Notes: a model not told the origin generated them from the sequence alone. A stretch of 64,000 nucleotides of DNA from Catenulispora sp. GP43 (GCF_041260665.1 NZ_JBGCCT010000001.1:434001-498000), one strand, 5' to 3'. Positions 1 through 10,716 are shown, counted from the stretch's first letter. Made by a program: numbers and translations.

Positions 1-96
1 GAGGCGCTGGAGCGGATCCGGCGGGAGCCGGAGATCCAGCGGACGCGGTCGGCGCTGGTGCTGACGCGGTTGTTGGCGCGCGATCCGATGCTGTGA
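1..96 (+). CDS. Lrp/AsnC-type regulator, C-terminal fragment (5' end outside window)
   Basis: The first base is already in frame, and 31 codons run to a TGA. The peptide contains EIQRTRSALVLTRLL, which resembles the last beta strand of the Lrp/AsnC ligand-binding (RAM) domain, where a 'pV.rt.T..vl' pattern closes the fold. That family binds amino acids and controls transcription as dimers or octamers. Only the tail is visible, so the DNA-binding domain and regulated genes cannot be judged. The assignment rests on this short motif. A strong hairpin follows directly. Confidence 0.5.
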   Translation, partial: EALERIRREPEIQRTRSALVLTRLLARDPML

Positions 97-103
97 GACG
101 GCG

Positions 104-141
104 AACGGTCTGGCGCCCCCGCACTGGGGCACCAGACCGTT
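104..141. terminator. Bidirectional terminator between the Lrp-like gene and mdh
   Basis: A perfect 10-bp stem (104-113 with 132-141) is extended by an inner 5-bp GC stem (115-119 with 126-130) around a 6-base loop. It lies 8 bases after the + strand stop and 36 bases after the mdh stop on the - strand, so it can serve both convergent genes. There is no long T run, as is usual in high-GC actinomycetes. Confidence 0.75.
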
Positions 142-177
142 GAACGTTTGATCAGGCTTCGGATCGTCGGATCGGAC

Positions 178-1167
<990 letters not shown>

Positions 1168-1396
1168 CGCTTGTGGCTCCTGCGTTTATGTGAAGGTTCC
1201 TTATGGATGTGTTGCCAGCCCACAGGCTACTCCTGGAGTACCTGCGGGGTTTCCGTCTGGCGGGAGCGGCGCCTGTGAGAAACGAGACACGCCGGCGAAG
1301 CGCCCGAGGTCGTTCCGCGTCCGGCTCGTGACTGTCGGTACAGAGTGGAAGACTCGGGCATAACGGCGTGATGCACCTCACAACGGAAGGCCCCTC

Positions 1397-2194
1397 ATGA
1401 TCACCTCGGACAACACCCCGAACCTGCCCGGCTGGATCGACCTGGGCTCCCCCGACCCCGGCGCCTCGGCCGCGTTCTACGGCCGGGTCTTCGGCTGGAC
1501 CGCGGAGCAGATGATGCCGGACTCCGCAGAAGGCCCCGGCTACTGGTTCCTGCTCAAGGACGGGAAGACAGTGGCCGGCCTGGGCGGGCTGACCGACCCG
1601 GCCGCGAAACCCGACTGGACCACCTACATCCGCGTCGCCGACGCCGCGGCCAGCACGGCCGCCGCCGAGCAGGCCGGCGCCAAGGTGCGCGTGCCGGTCA
1701 TGGAGGTCCCCGAGGCGGGCACCTTCGCACAGCTCAGCGACCCCAGCGGCGCCGAGTTCGCGCTCTGGCAGTCCGGCGCGGTCACCGGATTCCAGACCTG
1801 CTGCGTGGACGACACGATGCTGTGGGCCGAGTTGTGGACCCGGGACCCGGCCGCGGCGAAGACCTTCTACCCGGCGCTGTTCGGGTGGAGTGTCGAGCCC
1901 TACATGGAGGGCGCGCCGGAGGGCGGGGGCTACGACATGTGGACGACACAGCCCGGCGACCCGCTGGCCGCCTTCGGCGGGATCATGACGATCACCGACC
2001 AGGTGCCGATCCAGGACGAGAAGTGGATCCCCTACTTCATGGTGGCCGACGCCGACGCGACCGTGGAGCGCGTGACCGGCTCCGGCGGCACCGTCCTGAT
2101 CCCGGCCGCCGACGCCCCGCCCGGACGGCTGGCGGCGCTGGCCGACCAGTTCGGGGCGCGCTTCAACATCCTGCAGCCGGCTCCCATGCAGTAG
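1397..2194 (+). CDS. Tandem VOC (glyoxalase/bleomycin-resistance fold) protein
   Basis: A 265-residue protein made of two vicinal-oxygen-chelate domains, residues about 8-125 and 138-262. Each begins with a 'D..aS..FY..vFGW' beta-alpha-beta signature (PDPGASAAFYGRVFGW, then DPAAAKTFYPALFGW). Paired domains form one metal-centred cavity in glyoxalase I-like and extradiol dioxygenase-like proteins, but many members of this subgroup bind small molecules without known catalysis. The substrate cannot be named. ATG start behind an AAGG ribosome site. The stop is followed after 38 bases by the M20 hydrolase, so the two may be co-transcribed. Cytosolic, with no signal peptide. Confidence 0.85.
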   Translation: MITSDNTPNLPGWIDLGSPDPGASAAFYGRVFGWTAEQMMPDSAEGPGYWFLLKDGKTVAGLGGLTDPAAKPDWTTYIRVADAAASTAAAEQAGAKVRVPVMEVPEAGTFAQLSDPSGAEFALWQSGAVTGFQTCCVDDTMLWAELWTRDPAAAKTFYPALFGWSVEPYMEGAPEGGGYDMWTTQPGDPLAAFGGIMTITDQVPIQDEKWIPYFMVADADATVERVTGSGGTVLIPAADAPPGRLAALADQFGARFNILQPAPMQ

Positions 2195-2232
2195 GGGCTC
2201 GCGGATCTGGACAGGCGGTGCACGATGGCAGC

Positions 2233-3438
2233 ATGACCTACACCGATGACGCCAAGGGCTTGCAGGAGGACCTGGTCCTGCTGCGGCGCGACCTGCACCG
2301 CATACCCGAGATCGGCCTGAACCTGCCGCGCACCCAGGAGCGGGTCCTGGCCGCGCTCGACGGCCTGCCGCTGGAGATCACCCTGGGCGCCGGGCTGAAC
2401 TCGGTGACGGCCGTGCTGCGCGGGACCGGGCCCGCGGCCGGCGGCGCCGCCAGGCAGGCCGTGCTGCTGCGCGGCGACATGGACGCGCTGCCGGTGGTGG
2501 AGAAGACCGGACGGGACTTCGCCGCGGCCGGCCCGAACATGCACGCCTGCGGCCACGACCTGCACACGACCATGCTGGTCGGCGCGGCGCGGCTGCTGGC
2601 GGCGCACCGCGACCGGCTGGCCGGCGACGTGGTGTTCATGTTCCAGCCCGGCGAGGAGGGCGACGACGGCGCCGGGCACATGATCCGCGAGGGCGTGCTG
2701 GACGCCGCCGGCCCGCGCGTGATCGGCGCCTACGGGCTGCACGTGATGTCCGACCGCCTGCCGCGCGGGCACTTCGTCTCCCGCGCCGGGACCTTCATGG
2801 CCGGCGCCGACGAGATCGCGGTGACGGTGCGCGGCGCCGGGGCGCACGGCTCGCGGCCGCACACCGGCAAGGACCCGGTCCCGGTGGCCTGCGAGATGGT
2901 GGTGGCGCTGCAGACGCTGGTGACCCGCAAGTTCGACATCTTCGACCCGGTGGTGATCACCGTCGGGGAGTTCCACGCCGGCACCGCGGCGAACATCATC
3001 CCGGACGACGCCACCTTCCACGTGACGATGCGCTCGTTCTCCCGCGAGTCCCGGGCCCGGCTCCTGGACGTGGTGGTGGACCTGTTCAACGGCCTGGCCT
3101 CGGCTTACGGCTGCACGGCGGAGGTCACCTACAAGGAGCAGTACCCGCCGACCGTGAACCACGCACCCGAGGTCGACTTCCTGGAGGAGGTCGTGCGCGA
3201 GGTGCACGGCGAGGAGCGTTTCTCCCGGCTCGCCAACCCGAACCCCGGCGCCGAGGACTTCTCCCGCGTGCTGGAGGAGGTGCCGGGCACGTACGCCTTC
3301 CTCGGAGCGAGCACCGCGGAGGACTTCACCGGCGCCCCGTCCAACCACAGCCCGCTGGCCGATTTCGACGACGCGGTGCTCGGCGACGGGGCCGCGCTGC
3401 TGGCCGAACTCGCCGACCGGCGGCTCACCCGCGGCTGA
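2233..3438 (+). CDS. M20 family metallo-amidohydrolase / peptidase
   Basis: A 401-residue zinc hydrolase of the M20D amidohydrolase group (hippurate hydrolase, N-acyl-amino acid amidohydrolase and IAA-amino acid hydrolase relatives). Seen: RDLHRIPEIGLNLPRTQE at the N-terminus, the metal motif NMHACGHDLHTTM, the acidic pair in PGEEGDDGAGHM, a dimerisation domain in the middle, and the C-terminal NPGAEDFSRVLEEVPG that supplies the last ligand. It should cleave an N-acyl or amide bond, but the substrate is not visible. An in-frame GTG at 2218 lies closer to a purine-rich stretch and could be the true start. The + strand gene ends 166 bases before icd, which is convergent. Confidence 0.9.
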   Translation: MTYTDDAKGLQEDLVLLRRDLHRIPEIGLNLPRTQERVLAALDGLPLEITLGAGLNSVTAVLRGTGPAAGGAARQAVLLRGDMDALPVVEKTGRDFAAAGPNMHACGHDLHTTMLVGAARLLAAHRDRLAGDVVFMFQPGEEGDDGAGHMIREGVLDAAGPRVIGAYGLHVMSDRLPRGHFVSRAGTFMAGADEIAVTVRGAGAHGSRPHTGKDPVPVACEMVVALQTLVTRKFDIFDPVVITVGEFHAGTAANIIPDDATFHVTMRSFSRESRARLLDVVVDLFNGLASAYGCTAEVTYKEQYPPTVNHAPEVDFLEEVVREVHGEERFSRLANPNPGAEDFSRVLEEVPGTYAFLGASTAEDFTGAPSNHSPLADFDDAVLGDGAALLAELADRRLTRG

Positions 3439-3547
3439 GGCCGGTCCGCACCGCACGGCGGACACGCGGACCGCGATCACCCGTGACGTACACGCCGCCG
3501 ACGGCGGCAGCAGCCTGGATGCAATAGACACAGCGGCAAGAAACACA

Positions 3548-3577
3548 AAGGTGCGCGGCCGACAGGCCGCGCACCTT
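3548..3577 (-). terminator. Terminator of icd
   Basis: A perfect 13-bp stem (3548-3560 with 3565-3577) and a 4-base loop, 28 bases past the icd stop. Read on the - strand it runs into a T-rich stretch, the classic intrinsic-terminator layout. Confidence 0.85.
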
Positions 3578-3604
3578 CTCCGTGCGGTGAAGAATCAGCC
3601 AGCC

Positions 3605-4837
3605 TCAGGCCGAGGCCATCGCCTTCTGCAGGTTCTCGTCGATCGCGGCGAGGAACTCCTGCGTGGTCAGGTACGGCTGGTCCGGCGAGACCAGCAGCGC
3701 CAGGTCCTTGGTCATCTTGCCCTCCTCGACGGTCTGGACGCAGACGCGCTCCAGGGTCTCGGCGAACTTCACGACCTCGGGGGTGTTGTCGAACTTGCCG
3801 CGGTAGGCCAGGCCCTGGGTCCACGCGTAGATCGAGGCGATCGGGTTGGTGGAGGTGGGCTTGCCCTGCTGGTGCTGGCGGTAGTGGCGGGTCACGGTGC
3901 CGTGCGCGGCCTCGGCCTCGACGGTCTTGCCGTCGGGGGCCATCAGGACCGAGGTCATCAGGCCCAGCGAGCCGAAGCCCTGCGCGACGGTGTCGGACTG
4001 GACGTCGCCGTCGTAGTTCTTGCACGCCCAGACGTAGCCGCCCTCCCACTTCAGCGCGGAGGCCACCATGTCGTCGATCAGGCGGTGCTCGTAGGTCAGG
4101 CCGGCCTTCTCGAAGTCGGCCTTGAACTCGGCGTCGAAGACCTCCTGGAACAGGTCCTTGAAGCGGCCGTCGTAGGCCTTCATGATCGTGTTCTTGGTGG
4201 ACAGGTACACCGGGTAGTTGCGCAGCAGGCCGTAGCGCATGCTGGCGCGCGCGAAGTCGCGGATCGACTCGTCCAGGTTGTACATCGCCATCGCGACGCC
4301 GCCACCGGGGAAGTCGAAGACGTTGAGCTCGATCGGCTCGGTGCCGTCCTTCGGGGTGAAGGTCAGCGTCAGCGTGCCCTCGCCGGGGACCACGAGGTCG
4401 GTGGCGCGGTACTGGTCGCCGAAGGCGTGGCGGCCCACGACGATCGGCTTGGTCCAGCCCGGGACCAGGCGCGGGATGTTGCTGATGACGATCGGCTCGC
4501 GGAAGATCACGCCGCCGAGGATGTTGCGGATGGTGCCGTTGGGCGACTTCCACATCTTCTTCAGGCCGAACTCCTCGACCCGCGCCTCGTCCGGGGTGAT
4601 GGTGGCGCACTTGACGCCCACGCCGTACTGCTTGATCGCGTTCGCGGCGTCCACGGTGACCTGGTCGTCCGTGGCGTCGCGGTGCTCGATGCCCAGGTCG
4701 AAGTACTTCAGGTCGACGTCCAGGTAGGGCAGGATCAGCGAGTCCTTGATGAACTGCCAGATGATCCGGGTCATCTCGTCGCCGTCGAGCTCGACGACGG
4801 GGTTCGCGACCTTGATCTTGGGACCGGAGTAGGCCAT
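3605..4837 (-). CDS. icd: NADP-dependent isocitrate dehydrogenase (homodimeric, eukaryote-like type)
   Basis: Oxidative decarboxylation of isocitrate to 2-oxoglutarate with NADP in the TCA cycle. At 410 residues with N-terminal [13 protein letters not shown] and the substrate loop [13 protein letters not shown], it belongs to the short dimeric class shared with mitochondrial IDH2, not the monomeric 740-residue class found in many actinobacteria. Metal-binding aspartates are in DDMVA and YDGDVQSD. The ATG has AAGGACG upstream. A GATAAT hexamer on the - strand (4863-4868) is a possible -10, giving a short leader, but no clear -35 was found. It follows the DUF3017 gene by 109 bases. Confidence 0.96.
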   Translation of the reverse strand: MAYSGPKIKVANPVVELDGDEMTRIIWQFIKDSLILPYLDVDLKYFDLGIEHRDATDDQVTVDAANAIKQYGVGVKCATITPDEARVEEFGLKKMWKSPNGTIRNILGGVIFREPIVISNIPRLVPGWTKPIVVGRHAFGDQYRATDLVVPGEGTLTLTFTPKDGTEPIELNVFDFPGGGVAMAMYNLDESIRDFARASMRYGLLRNYPVYLSTKNTIMKAYDGRFKDLFQEVFDAEFKADFEKAGLTYEHRLIDDMVASALKWEGGYVWACKNYDGDVQSDTVAQGFGSLGLMTSVLMAPDGKTVEAEAAHGTVTRHYRQHQQGKPTSTNPIASIYAWTQGLAYRGKFDNTPEVVKFAETLERVCVQTVEEGKMTKDLALLVSPDQPYLTTQEFLAAIDENLQKAMASA

Positions 4838-4946
4838 GGCGGATCGTCCTTACGGATCGGGAATTATCTCGACCTCAAGATACATGGCGCCACAGGCATA
4901 TCGCCAAGCGGTGCCGGACCCGCGGTGACCAAGAAGACACCGGGCC

Positions 4947-5255
4947 TCAGTTCGAGAAGATCCCCTGCACCAGCAGCCCCAGCACCACCAGCGTGGTGCC
5001 GACGACGGTGTACATCCCGACGTCGATCCCGCGGCGCCGGACGGCCAGCGTCCCGGCCACCCGGGTCGGCAGGAACAGCCGCAGCCCGGCGGCCAGCAGC
5101 AGGGACATGCCCATCACGGCGGCGCCCTGGAAGACCTCGTCGTGCAGTATCACCGTCATGCCGAAGCCGAAGCCGGCCAGCACCGCCAGGATCGGCCACT
5201 CCGCCGCGACCGATCGGCCGAAAGAGGCACCCGGAGGACGGTTGTTCACTGCCAT
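4947..5255 (-). CDS. DUF3017 small membrane protein
   Basis: A 102-residue protein with three hydrophobic segments (about residues 20-38, 45-62 and 80-98), matching the DUF3017 family found beside folD and mdh in many actinomycetes. Its function is unknown. The ATG at 5255 gives MAVNNRPPG. A TTG two codons upstream is also open. The C-terminus is hydrophobic (TTLVVLGLLVQGIFSN). Here it sits between an AttH/CrtC-like gene and icd instead of next to mdh, so the usual neighbourhood is kept only in part. Confidence 0.8.
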   Translation of the reverse strand: MAVNNRPPGASFGRSVAAEWPILAVLAGFGFGMTVILHDEVFQGAAVMGMSLLLAAGLRLFLPTRVAGTLAVRRRGIDVGMYTVVGTTLVVLGLLVQGIFSN

Positions 5256-5311
5256 GCGCAAACTCTATCCGCGCCGCATGACCACGACGACCGGCCTCTG
5301 TAACGAGCACG

Positions 5312-6442
5312 CTACGGTGCCACGGCCAGCCAGTCGCCGAATCCGCTCGGCTTGTGCGCGCCGATGAACAGCGTCTCGAACAGGCCGAATCCGGTGCGGA
5401 CGCCCTCGGGCCCGTCGTACTCGAAGCGCGAGAGCCGCTCGGTGATGCCGAACATCCCCGACTTCGCCGCCGCCTCCGCCGCGGGCATCGCCACCTGCTG
5501 CACGACCAGCTCCGGCCCCTGGTACATGCCGTGGCGCCAGTCGGCGTCCAGGCCGTAGCCGCTGCCGACGGCCATATGCAGCGCAAGCAACTGCGTGACG
5601 CGGATTCGCTCAGCCCGGCCGGCGAAATGCACCTCCGCGGACTCCACGTTGCGGGTCCCGGAGACATAGTGCAGTTCCAACTCCGGACGGCCCAGCTCCT
5701 CGGCGGGGCGGCCGTCGCCGAAGACCTTCACCGCCTCCTGGAGGACCCGGCCGCCGTCCTCGTCCTCCTGCGCGATCACCAGGATCGAGAAGTCGTCGAA
5801 CTGCATCGGCGCGTAGACCCAGTGGAACGTCGGCGGCACCCCGCCGTTGCCCTGGATCCCGGCGGGCTCGGCCTCGCCGACCGGCCGGATGCCCCAGGAG
5901 CGGTCGCGCGAGCCCCACCAGGTGTCGGGGGTGACGGCGAGCTCGTCCTCGCCGATGCGCAGCGTCCCCTCCCAGAAACCGGTTTGGGCCAGCCGCACCG
6001 AGTCCATCCACACCCGGCCGTTGCGCCGCACGAACTGCCGCGGCTCCCGGGTGGCCGGTATGGCGCCGGTCCAGGTCAGGTCGAAGGAGAGCTCGTACTC
6101 CCCCGGCTCCAGTACCACGCGCAGCCGGTTCAGCGGCTCCAGCACCTCGACGCGGAAGGGGCCCACGGAGGTGTCGCCGCGGTCGGACCCAAGCTCGCGT
6201 GAGGCGCGCACCACGCGGTGGACGCCTCGGTGAACGACCGCCGCGAAGGCGTCGGTGACCCCGAGGTTCGGGTACTGCCCCACGCCCAGCGCCATGAACA
6301 GATCGCCGGCGCGGCGGTGGATGTTGAAGTAGTAGCGGTCGTAGAAGTTCCGGTCGGAGGTGGCGACGTGTGCCAGGGACTCCGAGGTCTGATGGAACGG
6401 GAAATCATCAAGGGGGGACAGGTCCCGATCGCCGTCGGACAT
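5312..6442 (-). CDS. AttH/CrtC (hydroxyneurosporene synthase)-like protein, function unknown
   Basis: A 376-residue soluble protein. The pattern TPDTWWGSRDRSWGIRP near residues 180-200 and the later HWVYAPMQFDDFSI segment are typical of proteins loosely annotated as hydroxyneurosporene synthase (CrtC)/AttH-like or DUF7064/DUF7065, with two lipocalin-like beta barrels. The family has been linked to lipid-like ligands, but no activity can be claimed. No carotenoid genes are nearby, so a CrtC role is unlikely. ATG 6442 is preferred because AAGGGGGG lies just upstream. A TTG at 6478 is open but has no ribosome site. It lies between folD and DUF3017, which are adjacent in Streptomyces. Confidence 0.6.
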   Translation of the reverse strand: MSDGDRDLSPLDDFPFHQTSESLAHVATSDRNFYDRYYFNIHRRAGDLFMALGVGQYPNLGVTDAFAAVVHRGVHRVVRASRELGSDRGDTSVGPFRVEVLEPLNRLRVVLEPGEYELSFDLTWTGAIPATREPRQFVRRNGRVWMDSVRLAQTGFWEGTLRIGEDELAVTPDTWWGSRDRSWGIRPVGEAEPAGIQGNGGVPPTFHWVYAPMQFDDFSILVIAQEDEDGGRVLQEAVKVFGDGRPAEELGRPELELHYVSGTRNVESAEVHFAGRAERIRVTQLLALHMAVGSGYGLDADWRHGMYQGPELVVQQVAMPAAEAAAKSGMFGITERLSRFEYDGPEGVRTGFGLFETLFIGAHKPSGFGDWLAVAP

Positions 6443-6469
6443 GTCCCCCCTTGTAAGGGTGATCTGATT

Positions 6470-6489
6470 AACCGTCAATAGCGACGGTT
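6470..6489. promoter_or_regulatory. Inverted repeat between folD and the AttH-like gene
   Basis: AACCGTC (6470-6476) and GACGGTT (6483-6489) form a perfect 7-bp inverted repeat with a 6-base spacer. It lies 21 bases past the folD stop and 28 bases before the AttH-like ATG. It could be a weak terminator of the purine run or an operator for the next gene. No T run follows. Confidence 0.35.
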
Positions 6490-6510
6490 GATCTGCATCG
6501 GCAGCATCGG

Positions 6511-7383
6511 CTAGAGCTGCCGCTCCGCGATCTCCACCACGTTGTTCAGCAGCATCGCCCGGGTCATCGGCCCGACCCCGCCGGGGTTCGGCGACACCCA
6601 GCCGGCCACGTCACGCACGTCGTCCGCGACGTCCCCGGCAAGACCGCCCTCGCCGCGCGAGACGCCGACGTCCAGCACCGCCGCGCCCGGCTTCACCAGG
6701 TCGGCGGTGATCAGGTTCGGCACGCCGGCCGCGGCCACGATGATGTCCGCCTTCAGCGTGTGGAACGCCAGGTCGCGGGTGCCGGTGTGGCACAGCGTCA
6801 CGGTCGCGTTCTCGCTGCGCCGGGTCAGCAGCAGGCCCAGCGGCCGGCCCACGGTGATGCCGCGGCCGACGATCACCACCTCGGCCCCGGCGATCGCCAC
6901 GTCGTGCCGGCGCAGCAGCTCCACGATGCCCAGCGGGGTGCACGGCAGCGGCGCCGGGGCGCCGAGCACGAGCCGGCCCAGGTTGGTCGGGTGCAGGCCG
7001 TCGGCGTCCTTGTCCGGGTCGACCAGCTCCAGGATCGCGTTCTCGTCGATGCCCTTGGGCAGCGGCAACTGCACGATGTAGCCGGTGCAGGCCGGGTCCT
7101 CGTTCAGCTCGGCCACGGCCTCGGCGACCTGCGCCTGGGACGCGGTCGCGGGCAGCTGGCGCTGGATCGAGGCGATGCCCACCTGCGCGCAGTCGCGGTG
7201 CTTGCTGCGCACGTAGGAGGCGGACGCCGGGTCGTCGCCGACCAGCAGGGTGGCCAGGCCCGGCTCGACGCCGCGGGCCTTGAGCGCCTCCACGCGCGCC
7301 GACAGCTCGCTCTTGATGGCGGCGGCGGTGGCCTTGCCGTCCAGGATCTGTGCCGACTGGGAAGGCTGTGCGGTGTGAGACAT
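6511..7383 (-). CDS. folD: Bifunctional methylenetetrahydrofolate dehydrogenase / methenyl-THF cyclohydrolase
   Basis: Interconverts 5,10-methylene-, 5,10-methenyl- and 10-formyl-tetrahydrofolate with NADP, supplying formyl groups to PurN and PurH encoded just upstream. 290 residues. The YVRSKHR segment carries the catalytic Tyr and Lys, [13 protein letters not shown] is the substrate loop, [11 protein letters not shown] precedes the nucleotide domain, and GRGITVGRP and [12 protein letters not shown] are standard FolD signatures. ATG with a perfect AAGGAGG site 7 bases upstream. Only 14 bases separate it from purH, so it is translated from the purN-purH-folD transcript. Confidence 0.97.
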   Translation of the reverse strand: MSHTAQPSQSAQILDGKATAAAIKSELSARVEALKARGVEPGLATLLVGDDPASASYVRSKHRDCAQVGIASIQRQLPATASQAQVAEAVAELNEDPACTGYIVQLPLPKGIDENAILELVDPDKDADGLHPTNLGRLVLGAPAPLPCTPLGIVELLRRHDVAIAGAEVVIVGRGITVGRPLGLLLTRRSENATVTLCHTGTRDLAFHTLKADIIVAAAGVPNLITADLVKPGAAVLDVGVSRGEGGLAGDVADDVRDVAGWVSPNPGGVGPMTRAMLLNNVVEIAERQL

Positions 7384-7397
7384 CTGTCATCGCCTCC

Positions 7398-8969
7398 TTA
7401 GTGGGTGAAGTGCCGGGTGCCGGTCATGTACATGGTGACGCCGGCCTTGCGCGCCGCCTCGACGACCAGCTCGTCGCGGACCGAGCCGCCGGGCTGGACC
7501 ACGGCCTTGACCCCGGCCTCGGCCAGGACCTCGAAGCCGTCGGGGAACGGGAAGTAGGCGTCGGAGGCGGCGACGGAGCCGTGCGCCTTGTCGCCGGCCC
7601 GCTGGACCGCCAGCTTGGCCGAGTCCACCCGGTTGACCTGGCCCATGCCGACGCCGACCGAGGCGCCGCCGGAGGCCAGCAGGATCGCGTTGGACTTCAC
7701 CGAGCGGATCGCCCGCCAGGCGAAGACCAGGTCGGCGAAGGTCTGCTCGTCGGCCGGCTCGCCGCTGGCCAGCGTCCAGGTCGCCGGGTCGTCGCCCTCG
7801 GCCTGGTACAGGTCGCCGTCCTGCAGCAGCAGGCCGCCGCAGATCTGGCGGAACTCCAGCTTGCGGCGGTTGCGGGAGGCGGTCTTCAGGATGCGGATGT
7901 TCTTCTTGGTCTTCAGCGCCTCCAGCGCCTCCGGCTCGTAGTCCGGGGCGCAGATGACCTCGGTGAAGACCTCGTTGACCTGCAGCGCCATCGCGTGGGT
8001 GACGGTGCGGTTGGCGGCGATGATGCCGCCGAAGGCCGAGACCGGGTCGCACTCGTTGGCCAGCCGGTGGGCCTCGGCGATGTCGCCGGCCGCGCTGACC
8101 GCGATGCCGCAGGGGTTGGCGTGCTTGATGATCGCGACGCAGGCCTCGTCGAAGTCGTGGGCCGAGCGGATGGCCGCGTCGGTGTCCACGTAGTTGTTGT
8201 AGGACATCTCCTTGCCGTGCAGCTGCTCGGCGGTGGCCAGCGTGTCCTGCTCGCCGTCGTTGATGTAGAGCGCGGCGCCCTGGTGCGGGTTCTCGCCGTA
8301 GCGGAGCACGGCCTTGCGCTCGTAGGTGTTCGCGACGAAGTCGGGGAAGCGGGACTCGCCGTCGGGCGCGTAGGCCGCGGCGAACCAGCCGGCGACGGCG
8401 GCGTCGTACTCGGCGGTGTGCGCGAAGGCCTCGGCGGCCAGGCGCTTGCGCTGGGCGAAGGTGAAGCCGCCGCCGGCCACCGCGGTCAGCACGGCGCCGT
8501 AGTTGGCCGGGTTCACCACGACCGCGACGCTCGGGTGGTTCTTGGCCGCAGCGCGGACCATCGAGGGTCCGCCGATGTCGATCTGCTCGACGCACTCGTC
8601 GGGGGTGGCGCCGGAGGCCACGGTCTGGGTGAACGGGTAGAGGTTCACCACGACCAGGTCGAAGGGCTCGACGCCGAGCTCGTCGAGCTGCTTGCGGTGG
8701 TCCTCCAGGCGCAGGTCGGCCAGGATGCCGGCGTGCACCTTCGGGTGCAGGGTCTTGACCCGGCCGTCCAGGCACTCCGGGAAGCCGGTGAGCTCGGCGA
8801 CCTCGGTCACCGGGATGTCCAGGGAGCGGATCAGGCGGGCGCTGTTGCCCGTGGAGACCAGCGCGACCCCGGCCGCGTGCAGGCCGCGGGCCAGGTCCTC
8901 CAGTCCGGTCTTGTCGTACACGCTGACCAGCGCGCGCTTGATCGGGCGGATGTCCTCAGTGGTGCTCAC
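7398..8969 (-). CDS. purH: Bifunctional AICAR formyltransferase / IMP cyclohydrolase
   Basis: Performs the last two steps of IMP synthesis. 523 residues: an MGS-like IMP cyclohydrolase domain (about 1-150, [16 protein letters not shown] and STGNSARLI) and an AICAR transformylase domain (about 200-523) with the catalytic Lys-His in IIKHANPCG and the late [13 protein letters not shown] segment. GTG start behind AAAGG. Its first 14 bases overlap the end of purN, which points to translational coupling. It uses the 10-formyl-THF made by FolD, encoded next. Confidence 0.97.
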   Translation of the reverse strand: MSTTEDIRPIKRALVSVYDKTGLEDLARGLHAAGVALVSTGNSARLIRSLDIPVTEVAELTGFPECLDGRVKTLHPKVHAGILADLRLEDHRKQLDELGVEPFDLVVVNLYPFTQTVASGATPDECVEQIDIGGPSMVRAAAKNHPSVAVVVNPANYGAVLTAVAGGGFTFAQRKRLAAEAFAHTAEYDAAVAGWFAAAYAPDGESRFPDFVANTYERKAVLRYGENPHQGAALYINDGEQDTLATAEQLHGKEMSYNNYVDTDAAIRSAHDFDEACVAIIKHANPCGIAVSAAGDIAEAHRLANECDPVSAFGGIIAANRTVTHAMALQVNEVFTEVICAPDYEPEALEALKTKKNIRILKTASRNRRKLEFRQICGGLLLQDGDLYQAEGDDPATWTLASGEPADEQTFADLVFAWRAIRSVKSNAILLASGGASVGVGMGQVNRVDSAKLAVQRAGDKAHGSVAASDAYFPFPDGFEVLAEAGVKAVVQPGGSVRDELVVEAARKAGVTMYMTGTRHFTH

Positions 8970-9630
8970 TGGAAATGACCTTTCGGTTGTCGATGGTCCA
9001 GCCGTTTCGGGCCAGCCGGCCCACGACGTCCACGAGCAGCGCCCGCTCCGCCGTCTTGATGCGCTCGTGCAGGCTCGCGACGTCGTCGTCGGCCTCGACC
9101 GGGACGGCGGCCTGCGCGATCACCGGGCCGTCGTCGACGCCGCCGGCGACGAAGAAGACGGTGCAGCCGGTGATCTTCACGCCGTAGGCCAGCGCGTCGG
9201 CGGGGCCGTGCATGCCGGGGAAGCTCGGCGAGAGCGCGGGATGGGTGTTGATGACGCGGCCGTCGAACGCGGCCAGGAAGTCGGTGCCGAGCAGCTTCAT
9301 GAAGCCGGCCGAGACCACCAGGTCCGGCGCGTACTCGGCGACCTGGTCGCGCAGCGCGCGGTCCCAGTCCTCGCGGCTCGCGAAGTCCTTCACGCGGAGC
9401 GCGAACGTGGGAATGCCGGCCTGCTCGGCACGATCCAGACCCTGGATCCCGGTGCGGTCCGCGCCGACGGCCACGATGGTGGCGCCGAACGCGGGGTCGG
9501 CTTGCTGGGCGTCGATCAACGCCTGCAGATTCGTGCCCGAGCCGGAGACGAGGACCACGATCCTCGCCGGCGCGCCCGGGCGGTGGTGCACGAGCCCCGG
9601 AGGGCTCTTCGTTCCTTCGGGATGGACCAC
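8956..9630 (-). CDS. purN: Phosphoribosylglycinamide formyltransferase (GART)
   Basis: Transfers a formyl group from 10-formyl-THF to GAR, step 3 of purine synthesis. The core starts with [16 protein letters not shown]. Catalytic residues are visible in [14 protein letters not shown] (Asn, His) and DDGPVIAQ (Asp). I set the start at GTG 9630, 8 bases after GAGGAGG, giving 224 residues, close to the family norm. ATG 9708 would add a 26-residue poorly conserved extension and has no ribosome site. First gene of the purN-purH-folD run. Its promoter must lie in the divergent gap before 9795 or inside the longer frame. Confidence 0.93.
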   Translation of the reverse strand: MVHPEGTKSPPGLVHHRPGAPARIVVLVSGSGTNLQALIDAQQADPAFGATIVAVGADRTGIQGLDRAEQAGIPTFALRVKDFASREDWDRALRDQVAEYAPDLVVSAGFMKLLGTDFLAAFDGRVINTHPALSPSFPGMHGPADALAYGVKITGCTVFFVAGGVDDGPVIAQAAVPVEADDDVASLHERIKTAERALLVDVVGRLARNGWTIDNRKVISSEHH

Positions 9631-9794
9631 GACCGCGGCCTCCTCATAGGGGTGTTTGCTGTTGTCTTTCGGCCGGACCCGACCCACTTGGACGGGCGGG
9701 GTCGCCATAGGCAACGATAGTGGGCGGACGGTGTGTTGCCCGCCAGCCGGCCGAGGATGAACCGATCATGTCCACGATAACCCGGAGGACTTCC

Positions 9795-10664
9795 GTGACC
9801 GACGCCGAGCAACGGCCCACGCCGACGGAGAGCGGGCTCGGCGCAGGTGGCGTCGGGGCCGCTGAGCCGGATGGGCGGGGTGGGGCGGCTGCGACCGCGT
9901 CGGGGACTCCGGATTCGCAGCCGGGTGCGGGCTCGGCCGCCGTCCCGGGTCCGGCGCCGGAATCAGCCACGGCGCCCGCTTCCGCGCCGGCCGAGGACAA
10001 CCCCTTCGCCCCGCCGCCGGAGGACGCCCGCGATCCGCAGCGTCCGGTGCCGCCCTCGCCGTGGGGCGCGCCGCCGCGCCAGCCGTACGGCCAGGTGCGT
10101 CCGGGTCCGGTGCAGCCGTGGGGCGCGGAGCGTCCGCGCGAGCCGGAGCAGCCGCACTCCCCGTGGGGCGACCCGAACCGGTACGGGCCGGTGAACCGGC
10201 GTCCGGACCCGCGCGAGGACCCCGACCGCCGCTACCGCGACCAGCGCGAGCAGCCGCAGCAGCAGCGTCCGCAGCGCGATCTGAAGACCCGCTGGGCTCT
10301 GGGACTCTCGCTGGGCTCGACGGCGTGCACGATGCTGGCGATCTACCAGGGGCTGGCGACGTTCCCGGCATGGATGGTCGGCTCGGCGGCGGGGCTGGCG
10401 TTCGCGGTGGCGGCGTTCGTGCTGTCCATCTCGGCCCAGCGCACCGCGGCGCTCAAGCACGAGCGCGCCTCCGAGGCGACCGCGAGCATGGTCTCGGCCT
10501 CGGTCTCCGGCGTGCTGGCCGGGCTGCTGCTGGTGGCCTCGATCGTCTGGTGGACGCCGTTCAAGGACTACGCCAAGTGCATGCAGGGCGCGAACACACA
10601 GGTCGCGGAGAAGCAGTGCCTGACCCAGTTGGAGAACACCACCGGGATGTCGACGTCGCGCTGA
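9795..10664 (+). CDS. Proline-rich membrane protein
   Basis: A 289-residue protein. The first ~165 residues are Pro/Gly/Arg-rich and probably disordered (repeated PPSPWGAPP-like segments). Then come about three hydrophobic segments (ALGLSLGSTACTMLAIYQGL, WMVGSAAGLAFAVAAFVLSI, MVSASVSGVLAGLLLVASIV) and a short tail with two Cys. A membrane protein in the same position before purN is common in streptomycetes; its function is unknown. GTG 9795 is chosen because GGAGGAC lies 7 bases upstream. ATG 9768 with GAGGATG is the alternative. The stop codon lies in a 20-bp tandem duplication. Confidence 0.75.
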   Translation: MTDAEQRPTPTESGLGAGGVGAAEPDGRGGAAATASGTPDSQPGAGSAAVPGPAPESATAPASAPAEDNPFAPPPEDARDPQRPVPPSPWGAPPRQPYGQVRPGPVQPWGAERPREPEQPHSPWGDPNRYGPVNRRPDPREDPDRRYRDQREQPQQQRPQRDLKTRWALGLSLGSTACTMLAIYQGLATFPAWMVGSAAGLAFAVAAFVLSISAQRTAALKHERASEATASMVSASVSGVLAGLLLVASIVWWTPFKDYAKCMQGANTQVAEKQCLTQLENTTGMSTSR

Positions 10665-10700
10665 GGCCTTCCGGGATCTGCTGAGGCCTTCCGGGGTCTG
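10661..10700. repeat. 20-bp tandem duplication over a stop codon
   Basis: Two adjacent 20-mers, CTGAGGCCTTCCGGGATCTG at 10661-10680 and the same with one A-to-G change at 10681-10700. The TGA of the preceding membrane-protein gene lies in the first copy at 10662-10664. It looks like a recent slippage duplication, because only one base has diverged. Confidence 0.9.
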
Positions 10701-10716
10701 AGGCAGCGCCCTACTG

